Below are positions 1 to 10,752 of a stretch of DNA of 64,000 nucleotides, one piece after another. The notes under the pieces are model-generated. The model was not told the origin of the DNA. It made no database searches and saw only the letters and a list, made by a program, of their open reading frames with translations. The position numbers were made by a program, and so were the translations under genes. The stretch is from Saccharopolyspora gregorii (GTDB taxonomy: Bacteria; Actinomycetota; Actinomycetes; Mycobacteriales; Pseudonocardiaceae), in the NCBI RefSeq assembly GCF_024734405.1, contig NZ_CP059556.1:5580001-5644000 (forward strand). Direction: 5' to 3'. Position 1 is the stretch's first letter, and each line of letters starts with the position of its first letter.

Positions 1-168
1 GCGGGCACCAAGGTCTCGCTGCCGGACGGCACCCTCACGAAGGCGCGCGAGCTGTCCGGTTCCGACGGCCTGCTGTTCCTGCGCAACTCCGCCACCGGCG
101 CGGTGGAGGTCCGCCCGCGCACCGGCGGCAAGGTCGAGCTGAACGCGGCGCTGCACGCGAACGACTGA
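1..168 (+). CDS. C-terminal end of an unidentified protein (partial)
   Basis: The reading frame is open from base 1 and stops with TGA at 166-168, leaving 55 residues of a protein that begins outside the window. The visible tail has short beta-strand-like segments (LLFLRNSATGAVEVRPRTGG) and ends LHAND. This could suit a beta-sandwich accessory domain of a secreted enzyme, but no family can be named. A hairpin follows within 10 bases of the stop. Confidence 0.6.
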   Translation, partial: AGTKVSLPDGTLTKARELSGSDGLLFLRNSATGAVEVRPRTGGKVELNAALHAND

Positions 169-175
169 CCACTAC

Positions 176-222
176 GCCGATCCGACCGCCGAAGGGCGGG
201 GGTTCACCGGGCCCGGATCGGC
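176..222 (+). terminator. Hairpin after the partial gene
   Basis: A perfect 9-bp inverted repeat (GCCGATCCG at 176-184, CGGATCGGC at 214-222) lies just after the stop at 168 and before the CHAD gene start at 235. There is no T-tract, which is common in high-GC actinobacteria. It is likely a transcript end, but it could also be a leader structure of the next gene. Confidence 0.4.
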
Positions 223-234
223 GACACTGGTGGT

Positions 235-1152
235 ATGGACCGCCCCGCAGGTACGCCCGGCCTGCCACCCGAACCGCTGGTGGCGGGCCGGGCGGACCCG
301 ATCGCCGAGCACGTCCGCGCCGCGCTGGACCTCAGCACCCGCGCCCTGCTGGACGGCGAAGCAGGGGCCGGCCGCGGGGAGACCGCCGAACCGGTGCACC
401 GGATGCGGATCTCGGTGCGCCGGATGCGAGTGGTCCTGCGCTCCGCCGCCCCCTTCCTCGACCAGCGCTGGTCGGAACCGCTGCGCGCGGAGCTCGGCTG
501 GCTCGGCCGCGAGCTCGGCGTGGTCCGCGACCTGGACGTGCTGCTGGCGCGGCTGCACCGGGACGCAGCCGATTTCGACGCGGCGCAACGGGAATCGGCG
601 GGCAGGCTGTTCGACGCCGCGAGCCGCGAGCACCGCGCCGCGCGGGAGGCGCTGCTGGCCGTGCTGGCCGGGCAGCGCTACCGGGCGCTGGTCGACGCGC
701 TCACCTCGGCCGTGCGCGAACCGCTGCCCGCCTCCGCCGTGGAGCAGAGCGGGATGCGCGAGCTCCGCGCCCTCGTCGCCGAGCAGTACCGCCGGCTGCG
801 CCGCGCGGTCGACGAGGTGGGCCCCGGCGCGACCGACGAGGAGCTGCACGAGCTCCGCCTCCTCGGCAAGCGGCTGCGGTGGACCGCGGAACTCGCCGAG
901 CCGGTGTCCGGCAAGCCGATGCGGCAGCTGCTCGCCGCCGCGAAGCGGTTCCAGGACGTGCTCGGCGAACTCCACGACGCTCGCAACGCCGAAGAACAGG
1001 TGCGGCGACTGCTCGCGGACCTCGGGCCGGACGTCCGGCTCGCGTTCGTGGCCGGCCGCCTCGTCGAACGGGAGCACGCCCGCCGGGTCGACCACCGGGA
1101 GCAGTGGTGGGAGCGCTGGCGCGAGCTGCGCAGCAGTGCCGCGAAGGTGTGA
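235..1152 (+). CDS. CHAD domain-containing protein
   Basis: This 305-residue soluble protein has a CHAD domain, an alpha-helical family with conserved histidines and many basic residues. The motif HRMRISVRRMRVVLRS near residues 58-75 is the typical CHAD start, and a second basic stretch (LRLLGKRLRW) near residue 210 repeats the pattern. CHAD proteins bind inorganic polyphosphate and often accompany CYTH/triphosphatase domains. No CYTH domain is present here, so this is a stand-alone CHAD protein. The ATG at 235 is the natural start. The gene converges on dapC with a 35-bp gap that holds a hairpin. Confidence 0.85.
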   Translation: MDRPAGTPGLPPEPLVAGRADPIAEHVRAALDLSTRALLDGEAGAGRGETAEPVHRMRISVRRMRVVLRSAAPFLDQRWSEPLRAELGWLGRELGVVRDLDVLLARLHRDAADFDAAQRESAGRLFDAASREHRAAREALLAVLAGQRYRALVDALTSAVREPLPASAVEQSGMRELRALVAEQYRRLRRAVDEVGPGATDEELHELRLLGKRLRWTAELAEPVSGKPMRQLLAAAKRFQDVLGELHDARNAEEQVRRLLADLGPDVRLAFVAGRLVEREHARRVDHREQWWERWRELRSSAAKV

Positions 1153-1184
1153 GCGGGCGGCGCGCTCGACCGGCGGCCGCCCGC
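1153..1184. terminator. Bidirectional terminator between CHAD gene and dapC
   Basis: GCGGGCGGC at 1153-1161 pairs with GCCGCCCGC at 1176-1184. It sits exactly between two convergent stop codons (1152 and 1188) and has no T-run. Its position favours a shared terminator. Confidence 0.5.
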
Positions 1185-1187
1185 CGC

Positions 1188-2291
1188 TCAGCCCAGCCGC
1201 GCCGCGGCCGCCTCGATCCGCTCGTCCGGTGCGGTCAGCGCGATCCGGACGTGCCGCTGCCCGCCGGGACCGTAGAACGTGCCGGGCGCGACGAGGATGC
1301 CGCGCTGCGCCAGCAGGCCCACCGTCTCCCAGGCGTCGTCCCCGCACGTCGCCCACAGGTACAGGCCCGCGCGCGAGTGCTCGATGGTGAACCCGGCGGC
1401 TTCCAGCGCGGGACGCAGCACCGCGCGGCGGGCCGCGTACAGCTCGCGCTGCGCCTCGACGTGCTCGTCGTCGAGCAGCGCCGCCGTCATCGCCTGCTGC
1501 ACCGGCCGCGGCATGATCATGCCCGCGTGCTTGCGCAGCTCCAGCAGCCGCGCCACCAGGTCCGGGTCACCCGTGATGAACCCGGCGCGGTAGCCGGCCA
1601 GGTTCGAGGACTTCGACAGCGAGTGCACTGCCAGGACCCCGGTGGGGTCCTCGCCGGTCACCGACGGGTGCAGCACCGACACCGGCTCGGCTTCCCACCC
1701 CAGCGCCAGGTAGCACTCGTCGGAGGCCACCACGGCCCCTGCCTCGCGCGCCGCGCGCACCGACTCGGCCAGCGCGGCCGCGTCCAGCACCCGGCCCGTC
1801 GGGTTGGACGGCGAGTTCAGCCACACCAGCGCGGTCCCCGCGGGCGGGGCCTCCCCGGGCGCCAGCCGCACCACCTCGGCGCCGGCGATCTTCGCACCGA
1901 CCTCGTAGGTCGGGTACGCCAGGTCCGGGATCGCCACCACGTCACCGGCCCGCACGCCCAGCAGCGTCGGCAACCAGGCGACCAGCTCCTTGGAACCGAT
2001 CGTCGGCAGCACCGCCGCCGGGTCGACGGTCACCCCGTGCCTGCGGGCCAGCGCCTCGACGGCTGCGGCGCGCAGTTCCGGCGTGCCGTGCGTCGCCGGG
2101 TAGCCGGGCACCTCGGCGACCGAGGCCAGCGCCGCGCGCAGCGGCTCCGGCACCGGGTCGACCGGGGTCCCGACCGACAGGTCCACCAGCCCGTCCGGGT
2201 GCGAGCGGGCCGTCGCGGTCTGGGCGGCCAGGGAATCCCACGGGAAATCCGGCAGCCGCGGACCGCGCGGCTCGCGCGTCCCGGAGCTCAT
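1188..2291 (-). CDS. dapC: Succinyldiaminopimelate transaminase (PLP aminotransferase)
   Basis: This 367-residue fold-type I PLP aminotransferase is of the actinobacterial DapC type, which converts N-succinyl-2-amino-6-ketopimelate to N-succinyl-LL-diaminopimelate in lysine and cell-wall synthesis. The N-terminus has the family pattern PDFPWDSL and [13 protein letters not shown]. The PLP lysine lies in [16 protein letters not shown], and the cofactor-binding ASDECY and NSPSNPTG segments are present. The ATG at 2291 overlaps the fdxA stop (ATGA), so the two genes are translationally coupled. The same ferredoxin-aminotransferase pairing is found in mycobacteria. Confidence 0.9.
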   Translation of the reverse strand: MSSGTREPRGPRLPDFPWDSLAAQTATARSHPDGLVDLSVGTPVDPVPEPLRAALASVAEVPGYPATHGTPELRAAAVEALARRHGVTVDPAAVLPTIGSKELVAWLPTLLGVRAGDVVAIPDLAYPTYEVGAKIAGAEVVRLAPGEAPPAGTALVWLNSPSNPTGRVLDAAALAESVRAAREAGAVVASDECYLALGWEAEPVSVLHPSVTGEDPTGVLAVHSLSKSSNLAGYRAGFITGDPDLVARLLELRKHAGMIMPRPVQQAMTAALLDDEHVEAQRELYAARRAVLRPALEAAGFTIEHSRAGLYLWATCGDDAWETVGLLAQRGILVAPGTFYGPGGQRHVRIALTAPDERIEAAAARLG

Positions 2292-2608
2292 TCTCCCTGC
2301 GGCGGCAGGCTGGTCACGGGCTCGACGTCCTTGTCGACCTTGCCGACCTTGGCCGCGCCGCCGGGCGAACCGAGCTCGTCGAAGAAGTCCACGTTCGCCT
2401 TCGTGTAGGCGCCCCACTCGTCCGGGACGTCGTCCTCGTAGTAGATGGCCTCCACCGGGCAGACCGGTTCGCAAGCACCGCAGTCGACGCACTCATCGGG
2501 GTGGATGTAGAGCATCCGCCCGCCCTCGTAGATGCAGTCGACAGGGCATTCCTCGATGCATGCCTTGTCGAGCACGTCGACGCAGGGCTCGGCGATCACG
2601 TAGGTCAC
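2288..2608 (-). CDS. fdxA: 7Fe ferredoxin (3Fe-4S/4Fe-4S)
   Basis: This 106-residue cytoplasmic electron carrier has the seven-iron ferredoxin cysteine layout: C9, C17, C21 and C25, then C40-x2-C43-x2-C46-x3-C50. The first and last cysteines are consistent with a 3Fe-4S cluster and the inner set with a 4Fe-4S cluster. The C-terminal tail after residue 60 ([18 protein letters not shown]) is typical of actinobacterial FdxA. The start is GTG at 2608 with AGGAG about seven bases upstream. It is the first gene of an operon with dapC. Confidence 0.95.
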   Translation of the reverse strand: MTYVIAEPCVDVLDKACIEECPVDCIYEGGRMLYIHPDECVDCGACEPVCPVEAIYYEDDVPDEWGAYTKANVDFFDELGSPGGAAKVGKVDKDVEPVTSLPPQGE

Positions 2609-2775
2609 GGTTGCTCTCCTGCTAGTTTCGATCCGGACCAGGCTTCCGCTACCCGGCCGATGCCAGTATCCCCCGGGCCCACCGCCGCGGGCCAAGGTGG
2701 TCCCGTCGCGCGGGCACCATTTCGACCATACTTCGGGGCGCCGAGGGCGGTAAACGCCATGAACTCCTCGGATCG

Positions 2776-3747
2776 CTAGCGTCCCGCCCCGTGGGCGTCC
2801 GCCCGCAACCACTTCGCACCTTGCTTCGCGATGCGGCGCAGCGCGGACCGTTCGCCCAGGTAACCACCCACGACGCCGACGACGGGCACGTTGCCGATCC
2901 ACTCGTGGTAGAAGCGGCCCTGCGGCCGCTTGTCCAGCTCGGAGTCGATCTCCCAGAGGGCACGTGCCATTCGCCACACCGTGCGCACCACCGCCCGCAC
3001 CCGGGTGCCGCCGGTGCGGCGGGCCTCGTCGAGCTCCTCGGTCAGCTCGGCCGTCATCGCGTCCTCCTCGGCCTGCGCACCGCCCCGCTCCCCGGACGCG
3101 ACCTCCGGGGCCAGATCGCGGTCCAGCAGCACCTTCGCCATCAGCCGCACCCGGGTCGCCCGGTCCGCCACGCCGTGCTCGGCGGCGATCGCCGAGAGCA
3201 CCAGGCCCTGCCCGGCCATCCCGAGCGCGTTGCGGATCGGCAGCCGCGAGGTGAGCGCGCCGCCGAACCGCGGCAGGCCCGCCACGACCGCGACCAGCCT
3301 GCCCACCCGCTGCGCCCACCAGTCGCAGCGCTCGTCGACGCTCATCGCGTCCCAGGTGGAGCTGCCCGGCAGGCGCATGCCGTCCAGCTGGCGCAGCAGC
3401 TTGTGCAGCACCCCGGGCGCGTCCGCCGCGGAGTCGTCCGGGGTGCGGGACGGCTCGTCCGCGGCGGGTCCGCTCTCCAGCGACTCGTCCGGTGCCGGGG
3501 TCCGCGGGGCGGTGGAAGAGGTCTCGTTCTCGGCGCCCGCGTTCACGGCGTCCGCGTTCCCGGCACCTGCGTTCTCGGCGCCCGCGCTCTCGGCATCCGC
3601 GGCCTCGGCTCCCGCGGCGGCGTCGGCGAACCGGCCGCGCAGCCGCAGCGGATCGGACTCCCGGAGCACCTCCAGCAGCGGCGTCGTCGCGCGCACGAAC
3701 GGGCGCAGCACCACCGCGACCCGCTCGTCGGTCAGCACCTCGGCCAC
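2776..3747 (-). CDS. Conserved hypothetical protein with low-complexity Ala/Asn/Glu linker
   Basis: This 323-residue protein has no recognised enzymatic motif. Residues 1-40 form an N-terminal helix-rich segment. Residues about 42-75 are a low-complexity stretch built from GAEN/GADA-like units, followed by a Pro/Ser/Asp-rich linker to about residue 115. The rest is a folded, predominantly helical domain with several Trp and Arg residues ([14 protein letters not shown]). There is no signal peptide or membrane span. The start is GTG at 3747 preceded by GAGGGGGCGG. It lies 10 bases downstream of the small membrane protein gene and probably shares its transcript. Confidence 0.75.
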   Translation of the reverse strand: MAEVLTDERVAVVLRPFVRATTPLLEVLRESDPLRLRGRFADAAAGAEAADAESAGAENAGAGNADAVNAGAENETSSTAPRTPAPDESLESGPAADEPSRTPDDSAADAPGVLHKLLRQLDGMRLPGSSTWDAMSVDERCDWWAQRVGRLVAVVAGLPRFGGALTSRLPIRNALGMAGQGLVLSAIAAEHGVADRATRVRLMAKVLLDRDLAPEVASGERGGAQAEEDAMTAELTEELDEARRTGGTRVRAVVRTVWRMARALWEIDSELDKRPQGRFYHEWIGNVPVVGVVGGYLGERSALRRIAKQGAKWLRADAHGAGR

Positions 3748-3757
3748 GGCCGCCCCC

Positions 3758-4123
3758 TCACCTGCCGGCGGACCTGCCCAGGACGATCCCGAGCATCATC
3801 GCCGACGGCAGCGTCCCCGCTCCGATCAGCAACAACGTGCGCCAGTCGTTGCCCATCAGCATGACGTCGCCGCCGGGGCCGAAGAGGCCGAACACGAAGA
3901 TGGTGGCGAACCACACCACCAGCGGGGCCGCCGCCACCCGCCTGCTCGGCGCGAGCCGGCCCGCCGCCGAGACCAGCATCGGCGTCGTCACCGCCGCCAC
4001 CGCAGTGGTGATCGGGAACGGCGTGCTCCCGATCCACAGCGGCAGGTACAGCACCTCCACCAGCGCCAGCACCACCGCGTCGAGCAGCAGGAAGCCGAAC
4101 ACCAGCCGGTCGAGGCCGCTCAC
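3758..4123 (-). CDS. Small four-span membrane protein downstream of mshB
   Basis: This 121-residue integral membrane protein has hydrophobic segments at about residues 8-30, 38-56, 67-84 and 95-114. No catalytic motif is visible. The GTG start at 4123 overlaps the mshB stop (GTGA), which implies translational coupling. A small membrane protein follows mshB in other mycolata and related actinobacteria, but its function is not known to me. Confidence 0.8.
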   Translation of the reverse strand: MSGLDRLVFGFLLLDAVVLALVEVLYLPLWIGSTPFPITTAVAAVTTPMLVSAAGRLAPSRRVAAAPLVVWFATIFVFGLFGPGGDVMLMGNDWRTLLLIGAGTLPSAMMLGIVLGRSAGR

Positions 4124-5037
4124 CTCGGCTCCACCGGTTCGGTCCCGCTCACCCCGAGCCCGCCGAACAGGTCCTGCTCGCCGCCCGCCGGATCACCGGT
4201 GGCCAGCACGTAGTGCTCGGTCCCGGTCAGCGGGTGCGCCACTCCGTTCGACAGCGCGTAGGCGCCGGGGCCGTCCTCGTTGTTCCACTCGTCCACCCAC
4301 ACCCGGACCTGGGTGCCGTGGGCGCGCAGGGCGCGGATCTTGGCCGGGAGGTGGTCCGCGACGTCGATCACCGTGGTGATCGATTCGTCGGGCACGCTCG
4401 CCAGGTCCGCCGGGTCGGGGAGCTCGAACGGCAGCGCTTCGGCGGTGGCCAGCTCGGCCAGCCCGGCGCGGATCCGGTCCCGGGACGGCACCGCGTGGAA
4501 CACCCGCAGCACGTCCGGGACGCGTTCGGCCGCGGCCATCGTCACCTCGTGCGCGCGCACGTGGTCGGGGTGGCCGTAGCCGCCGTCGGCCGCGTACGTC
4601 ACCACGACCTGGGGCCGCACTTCGTGCAGGATCTCGGCGAGCGCATCGGTCTGCTCGGCCAGGTCGCCGACGGCGAACGCCCGCGGGTGCGCCGAGGGCA
4701 GCGCCCCGGCGCGGCCGGGTTCCTCCCACAGCATCCCGGAATCCCGCCACCGCCCGATGCCGCCGAGGAAGCGGTGGTCGGCCACCCGCAGCGCCGCGCA
4801 GGCGGAGCGCAGTTCGCCCACCCGGTAGCCGCCGAGCTGGTCGGCCTGGTCGGCGGCCAGTCCCCGCAGGCTCTCCGGGATGACCTCGCCCTCTTCACCG
4901 AGGGTGCAGGTCACCACCGTCACCTGGACACCGCGCGCCGCGTAGCGGGCGATCGTCCCGCCGGTCCAGAGGGTCTCGTCATCCGGATGCGCGTGCACCA
5001 GCAACAACCGGGGAGGAGCCGTCAGCGTCACCTGCAC
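4120..5037 (-). CDS. mshB: N-acetyl-1-D-myo-inositol-2-amino-2-deoxy-alpha-D-glucopyranoside deacetylase
   Basis: MshB is the zinc deacetylase that removes acetate from GlcNAc-inositol to give GlcN-inositol, the second step of mycothiol synthesis. The protein is 305 residues, the usual family length. The LmbE/PIG-L signature HAHPDDE is at residues 15-21 (zinc ligands His and Asp), and the third zinc histidine lies in the GYGHPDHVRAHE region. Other family marks are TLGEEGEVIP and the substrate loop RYAARG. The GTG at 5037 is used because upstream sequence shows no family similarity. Presence of the gene shows that the organism makes mycothiol. Confidence 0.95.
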   Translation of the reverse strand: MQVTLTAPPRLLLVHAHPDDETLWTGGTIARYAARGVQVTVVTCTLGEEGEVIPESLRGLAADQADQLGGYRVGELRSACAALRVADHRFLGGIGRWRDSGMLWEEPGRAGALPSAHPRAFAVGDLAEQTDALAEILHEVRPQVVVTYAADGGYGHPDHVRAHEVTMAAAERVPDVLRVFHAVPSRDRIRAGLAELATAEALPFELPDPADLASVPDESITTVIDVADHLPAKIRALRAHGTQVRVWVDEWNNEDGPGAYALSNGVAHPLTGTEHYVLATGDPAGGEQDLFGGLGVSGTEPVEPR

Positions 5038-5157
5038 AGCGTAATCGGCGCGGCGCGCCCCTCCGCGCGGTGGTCGAGCAGCCGGCGACGCGCCCTGTCA
5101 ACCAGCGTCGATCAACTTTCACCCGAGCCGGTGGACCGGATCCCCCGGACGATCAGC

Positions 5158-5757
5158 TCAGCGGCCCTGCAGCGCGTCCAGCGCGACCGCCTGCGCGAAC
5201 ACCACCCGCCGGTCCAGCCGGTCGTCCCGGACCGTGATCACGTAGCGGTCCCGCAGCGCGAACTTCTTCTCCACGGACAGCACGACCTCCCCGTCCACGG
5301 TGAAGTCGAAGTGGTAGGGGAAGAAGAACGGGATGTTCTCGATGAACGGGATGAACTCCCACCCGCGGCGCAGCAGCGCGATCGCCTTGCTGCGCTCGTG
5401 CCCGACGCAGCCGGGGTGGCCGGGCTGCTCCACGTGCCAGGTGGACCGGGTCAGCGACTTGCGGAAGTCCTTGCGGAACGAGCCGATCGGCGCGCCCGCC
5501 GCGTCGGTGACGTCGTAGCCGGAGGCCAGGTCCATCACCTTCCGCGCCCGGAAACCCGCCACCGGCCGGGTCTTGTCGGTGTCCGCGTAGAGCGTGACCT
5601 GCTCCTTGAGCGCGACCCGCTTCTGCTGCGCGAACGCGACGAGCTCGCCTTCGCCGCCGTGGCCGTCGTCGGCCCGGATCTCGTACCGGTTGACCATCAA
5701 CGTCATGCGCTGGCGCATGTGGAACGTGCTGATCTGCTGCAACGGCCCCGAATCCAC
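5158..5757 (-). CDS. LURP-one-related / tubby-C-like protein
   Basis: This 199-residue protein matches the LURP-one-related (tubby C-terminal-like) beta-barrel family. It has repeating strands such as RYEIRADDG, FAQQKRVALKEQVTLYAD and PIGSFRKDFRKSLTRSTWHV, and a C-terminal hydrophobic helix (FPYHFDFTVDGEV onward). The family includes phospholipid-scramblase-like proteins, and the role in bacteria is unclear. The start is GTG at 5757 with the strong site GAGGAGAG about five bases upstream. It lies 31 bases after the LpqW-like gene and may share its transcript. Confidence 0.8.
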   Translation of the reverse strand: MDSGPLQQISTFHMRQRMTLMVNRYEIRADDGHGGEGELVAFAQQKRVALKEQVTLYADTDKTRPVAGFRARKVMDLASGYDVTDAAGAPIGSFRKDFRKSLTRSTWHVEQPGHPGCVGHERSKAIALLRRGWEFIPFIENIPFFFPYHFDFTVDGEVVLSVEKKFALRDRYVITVRDDRLDRRVVFAQAVALDALQGR

Positions 5758-5788
5758 GTTCTCTCCTCGCTCCCGGCCCGGCCGGAGG

Positions 5789-7522
5789 TCAGTACCCGTC
5801 GTTGTCGCTGGGGGTGCCCTTCCAATCGGCCGCGGTGGAGAACGGGCCCGACAGGCCGTTCCCGCGCTGCACCCCGGTCACGTCCCGGCCGAACGCCAGC
5901 ACCTGCGCCTGCTGGTACAGCGGCAGCGCCACTGCCTGCGACCACAGCACCGATTCGACCTTCGCCGAGGCTTCCGGGAACGGGAGCGCCCCGCTGAGCG
6001 CGGCGTCGATCGTCGGCTGCAGCAGCTGGTCGCAGAACCCGGTGGCGGTGAACGGGAACGGCTGGTCGTCCGAGTCGACGCCCGGGCAGCCGTAGGAGGT
6101 GGCCATCATCGCCGCCGGATCTCCGTCGGCCGGGCGCGGCGCGATCGCCATGTCCACCGAGCTCGCCGCGCCGGGTTCCTCCGACAGCGGATTCGCCGGC
6201 AGCATCTCGCCGAAGAGCTGGTCGCCGGTGGGGGTGACCACGGTGGCCTGGATGTCCTGAGCCCGCAGCTGCGCCGCCGCGTCCTCGGCGATCCGGATGT
6301 ACTGCTCGTGCTCGAACGGGGCCGCGATCACCAGGTTCAGCGTGCGGCCGTCCTTGGTCCACGCCCCGGCGCGGTGCTCGTACCCGGCTTCGGTGAGCAG
6401 CCGCTGCACGCGCGCCGGATCGGGTCCGTCGGTGCCGGGCGGCTCGGTCGGGGTGTACCCGCGTTCCGAGGGCGCGAGCACCTGGGCGTGCGCGTGCAGC
6501 TGGTCCCCCGGCCCGCCACCGCTGCCGACGTCGATCAGCGCCTCGCGGTCCAGACCGGCCACGACGGCATTCCGCACCCGGGCGTCGGCGAGCTGCGCGC
6601 TGGTCGGCCGCAGCAGCACCTGCATCGTCGCCGGGCGGGGAACGGTGCTGACCTGAACCGACGACCCCAGGTCGCGCAACGCGCCCATGGTGTTCCGGTC
6701 CGCTCCGAACACCGCCATGTGCAGGTCCCCGCTGCGGAGCGCGGCGACCTGACCGGCCTGGTCGCTGGCCCGCAGCACGATCCGGTCGGACACCGCGGGC
6801 TTGCCCCAGAACCGGTCGTTGCGCTCCAGGATGATCTCCCCGCGCTGCAGGTCGACCTGGCGGATCGCGAACGGCCCGCCCGAGGCCGGGTAGCCGTTGT
6901 CCAGCGCCGTCGTCCACCCGCGCGGCGCGTCCCGCAGCAGGTGCGCGGGCAGCAGGTTCGCGAACAGGCTCTGCCAGCCCGGGTAGGGCCGTTCGAAGGT
7001 GACCTCGACGGCCTTGCCGCCGTTGCGCGACTGCACGTCGTCGATCAGCTGGTACCCGGCGGGATCCGACACGCCGGGCTGGGAGCGCAGCTGCTCCCAC
7101 AGGTAGACGAAGTCCTCGGCGGCGATCGGCGCGCCGTCCGACCAGGCCGCCTCCTTGCGGATCCGGTAGCGCACCGTGAACCGCTCCGCCTCCGGCACGA
7201 CCTCCGCCGACTCCATCAGCGTCGTGTCCAGCGCGTTCGCCCCGTCCGGTCCGGGCCGGAACACCGAGGGCAGCATCAGGCTGGACAACGCCGAGCTCGT
7301 CGGCGACAGGTCCGCGAGCGTGTGCGGGTTGAACCCGCCCTCCAGCGAGTCGACGCCGACGACGACCTCGGTCGGCATCGGCTGCGTCGACGGAGCCGTC
7401 TGCGGACTCGGCTCCGGCGGCGCGACCAGCGGAGGCGGCGGCGCGTCGGTGCACGCCACCACCAAGCTCCCGATCGTCACCAGCAAGCTGACCACGGTGA
7501 GCGGACGTCGACCCTGGTGCAC
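5789..7522 (-). CDS. lpqW: LpqW-like substrate-binding lipoprotein (SBP family 5)
   Basis: This protein of about 577 residues belongs to the extracellular solute-binding family 5 (oligopeptide-binding fold). The chosen GTG at 7522 gives a 24-residue lipoprotein signal, LLVTIGSLVVAC, with the lipid-anchored Cys about residue 24, and is preceded by GAGGGGAGG. An upstream ATG at 7606 would add 28 residues before the signal and is less likely. A Pro-rich linker follows the Cys. In mycobacteria LpqW lies next to typA and affects phosphatidylinositol mannoside and lipoarabinomannan synthesis instead of transporting peptides. No permease or ATPase gene is near, which supports a non-transport role. 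The name rests on fold plus neighbourhood. Confidence 0.8.
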   Translation of the reverse strand: MHQGRRPLTVVSLLVTIGSLVVACTDAPPPPLVAPPEPSPQTAPSTQPMPTEVVVGVDSLEGGFNPHTLADLSPTSSALSSLMLPSVFRPGPDGANALDTTLMESAEVVPEAERFTVRYRIRKEAAWSDGAPIAAEDFVYLWEQLRSQPGVSDPAGYQLIDDVQSRNGGKAVEVTFERPYPGWQSLFANLLPAHLLRDAPRGWTTALDNGYPASGGPFAIRQVDLQRGEIILERNDRFWGKPAVSDRIVLRASDQAGQVAALRSGDLHMAVFGADRNTMGALRDLGSSVQVSTVPRPATMQVLLRPTSAQLADARVRNAVVAGLDREALIDVGSGGGPGDQLHAHAQVLAPSERGYTPTEPPGTDGPDPARVQRLLTEAGYEHRAGAWTKDGRTLNLVIAAPFEHEQYIRIAEDAAAQLRAQDIQATVVTPTGDQLFGEMLPANPLSEEPGAASSVDMAIAPRPADGDPAAMMATSYGCPGVDSDDQPFPFTATGFCDQLLQPTIDAALSGALPFPEASAKVESVLWSQAVALPLYQQAQVLAFGRDVTGVQRGNGLSGPFSTAADWKGTPSDNDGY

Positions 7523-7670
7523 GCTGCCGAACCTCCCCTCGTTCCCGGTCGCCGATCGCAGGCGGACGCGGTGTCCCCCTGTCGGAGGACGCGCGGAAGC
7601 ACTCATGGTTCCGCGCGTCCTCGCGGCGCCGCACACCGGGGTGGAAACGCTCAGCTTCTGCTCAGGGAAC

Positions 7671-9596
<1,926 letters not shown>

Positions 9597-9993
9597 GCGA
9601 GCACTCCATGAGTTGGAAGACGAAGATCAGGTCTGGCGGCGGGCGCTAGTCGACCTCGGCCGGCCGCCGTCCCGCTGCCGCCGCTGCGGGAAGTTGCGGC
9701 CCCCGGCGCGGACCCGCGTTCCGAGAACCCCGTGCTCCGGCAGGCTCACCCATCGTGAGAAGGCGGCCGATCGCGGACGGCGGGGCCGTCATTGTCGAAG
9801 GCCCGACACTTGCTGAGGCTCGGTGCGTTGTCGACACGCGGCCTAGTCCAGCGTAGAGCACTTCCCGAACGGGGCCGCGGACAGGTGTTGAGCGCAACAC
9901 CCGCGGCCGCTGGTTCGCCGGAACCACCGGGACCGACCTAGGGTGGCGGTGTCCGGTCCCCGAGCGGACCCCTCCGGCAGCGGGAAGCCAGTC
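9597..9993. other. Intergenic region upstream of typA, no gene seen
   Basis: This 400-bp gap separates the divergent typA and the Cys-rich micro-protein gene. It should hold both promoters, but no convincing -35/-10 pair, riboswitch or repeat could be identified by eye. The antisense frames crossing it look like shadows. Confidence 0.5.
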
Positions 9994-10164
9994 GTGGGCA
10001 AGAAAACGATCAAGGTCAAGCGGAAGTGCTGCCTTTCGAAACCGCCGTGCAAGCAATGCCCGATCGTGGTGCTGCGGGAAGCGTTGAAGGACGCGAAAGC
10101 ACGCGAAGCCAAGAAAGCGCAGAAGAAGGCGAAGAAGGAGTCGAAGGAAAAGGGATCGCATTGA
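9994..10164 (+). CDS. Small basic Cys-rich protein (CC..KPPC..CP motif)
   Basis: This micro-protein of about 56 residues starts at GTG 9994, preceded by GGGAAG six bases away. An in-frame ATG at 9943 would give 73 residues. After a basic start (GKKTIKVKRK) comes the cysteine cluster CCLSKPPCKQCPIVV, followed by a highly charged Lys/Ala/Glu helix (EALKDAKAREAKKAQKKAKK). Four cysteines in 13 residues suggest a metal site or redox motif, and the lysine-rich tail suggests nucleic-acid or ribosome contact. I believe similar short proteins occur in other actinobacteria, but I cannot assign a function. Confidence 0.7.
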   Translation: MGKKTIKVKRKCCLSKPPCKQCPIVVLREALKDAKAREAKKAQKKAKKESKEKGSH

Positions 10165-10210
10165 TCCGCTCCTCGGCGCGGCAGCCCAGGCGCGGATCAG
10201 CGCGAACGCT

Positions 10211-10534
10211 CTATTCGCTGGTCGGGACGAGCTGGTCGGCGTACTTCGCCATTTCCGGCACGGTGCGCAGCGCCTGGAATTCGATCACTTCGTGCCGGGC
10301 GAGTTTTCGCAGCTCGAAGGGATCGGTGGCGAGGATGGCCTCCAGCCTGCCGCGGGACATGGATCTGGCGATGAGCACGCCCCCGGTCAGCGGGCGGCCC
10401 GGTTCCGGAGTGCGGTGGCCGGTCGTGATGAAGTCACCGGCCTCGTAATGTCTGCTCACCCACTCATAGTGATCCACCAATGCGCCGTCGATGTCCGATT
10501 GCGGAGCCGTGTAGTTCAGCAATACGACGAACAT
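10211..10534 (-). CDS. YciI-like family protein
   Basis: This 107-residue protein has the YciI/dimeric alpha-beta barrel pattern: MFVVLLNYTAPQSDID at the start, the conserved HYEWV and FITTGHRTPEPG segments, then GGVLIARSMSRGRLEAILATDPF. Proteins of this fold include small dehydrohalogenase- or muconolactone-isomerase-like enzymes, and substrates are mostly unknown. The ATG at 10534 begins the conserved domain. The longer frame to 10612 adds a sequence with no family resemblance. Confidence 0.8.
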   Translation of the reverse strand: MFVVLLNYTAPQSDIDGALVDHYEWVSRHYEAGDFITTGHRTPEPGRPLTGGVLIARSMSRGRLEAILATDPFELRKLARHEVIEFQALRTVPEMAKYADQLVPTSE

Positions 10535-10752
10535 GAATCCACGATAGTCCTCCTCCGGCACGAGTGCCCATACCCTTCTGATAATGTGCGTGCCGTACAC
10601 GAAATGTCGCATCCGCGTCTGAGCATGTGGTGGGCCGCCCCAGGGCGGCCCCGGCTCGTCGTGCGCTGAACCGCACGCACATCGGTCGCCACCAGGCGAC
10701 CGGGCGATGCGCGGTGCAGGCTGGTGAGCGGCCGTCGATCCGAGGAGAGATC

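Noticed and set aside
172-1356. A 394-residue antisense frame over the CHAD gene
   Set aside because: High-GC shadow frame; no ribosome site, no motif, and it runs into the dapC terminator region.
3540-3620. Tandem repeats in the hypothetical protein gene 2776-3747
   Set aside because: They encode an Ala/Asn/Glu-rich linker and keep the frame; nothing points to a mobile or regulatory element.
4213-5997. A 594-residue plus-strand frame opposite mshB
   Set aside because: Shadow of mshB and the LURP-one-like gene; rich in His/Arg/Val without motifs.
5703-7634. A 643-residue minus-strand frame in another phase over the LpqW-like gene
   Set aside because: Arg/Gly/Ala-rich frame without motif; the competing frame has a lipobox and solute-binding family features.
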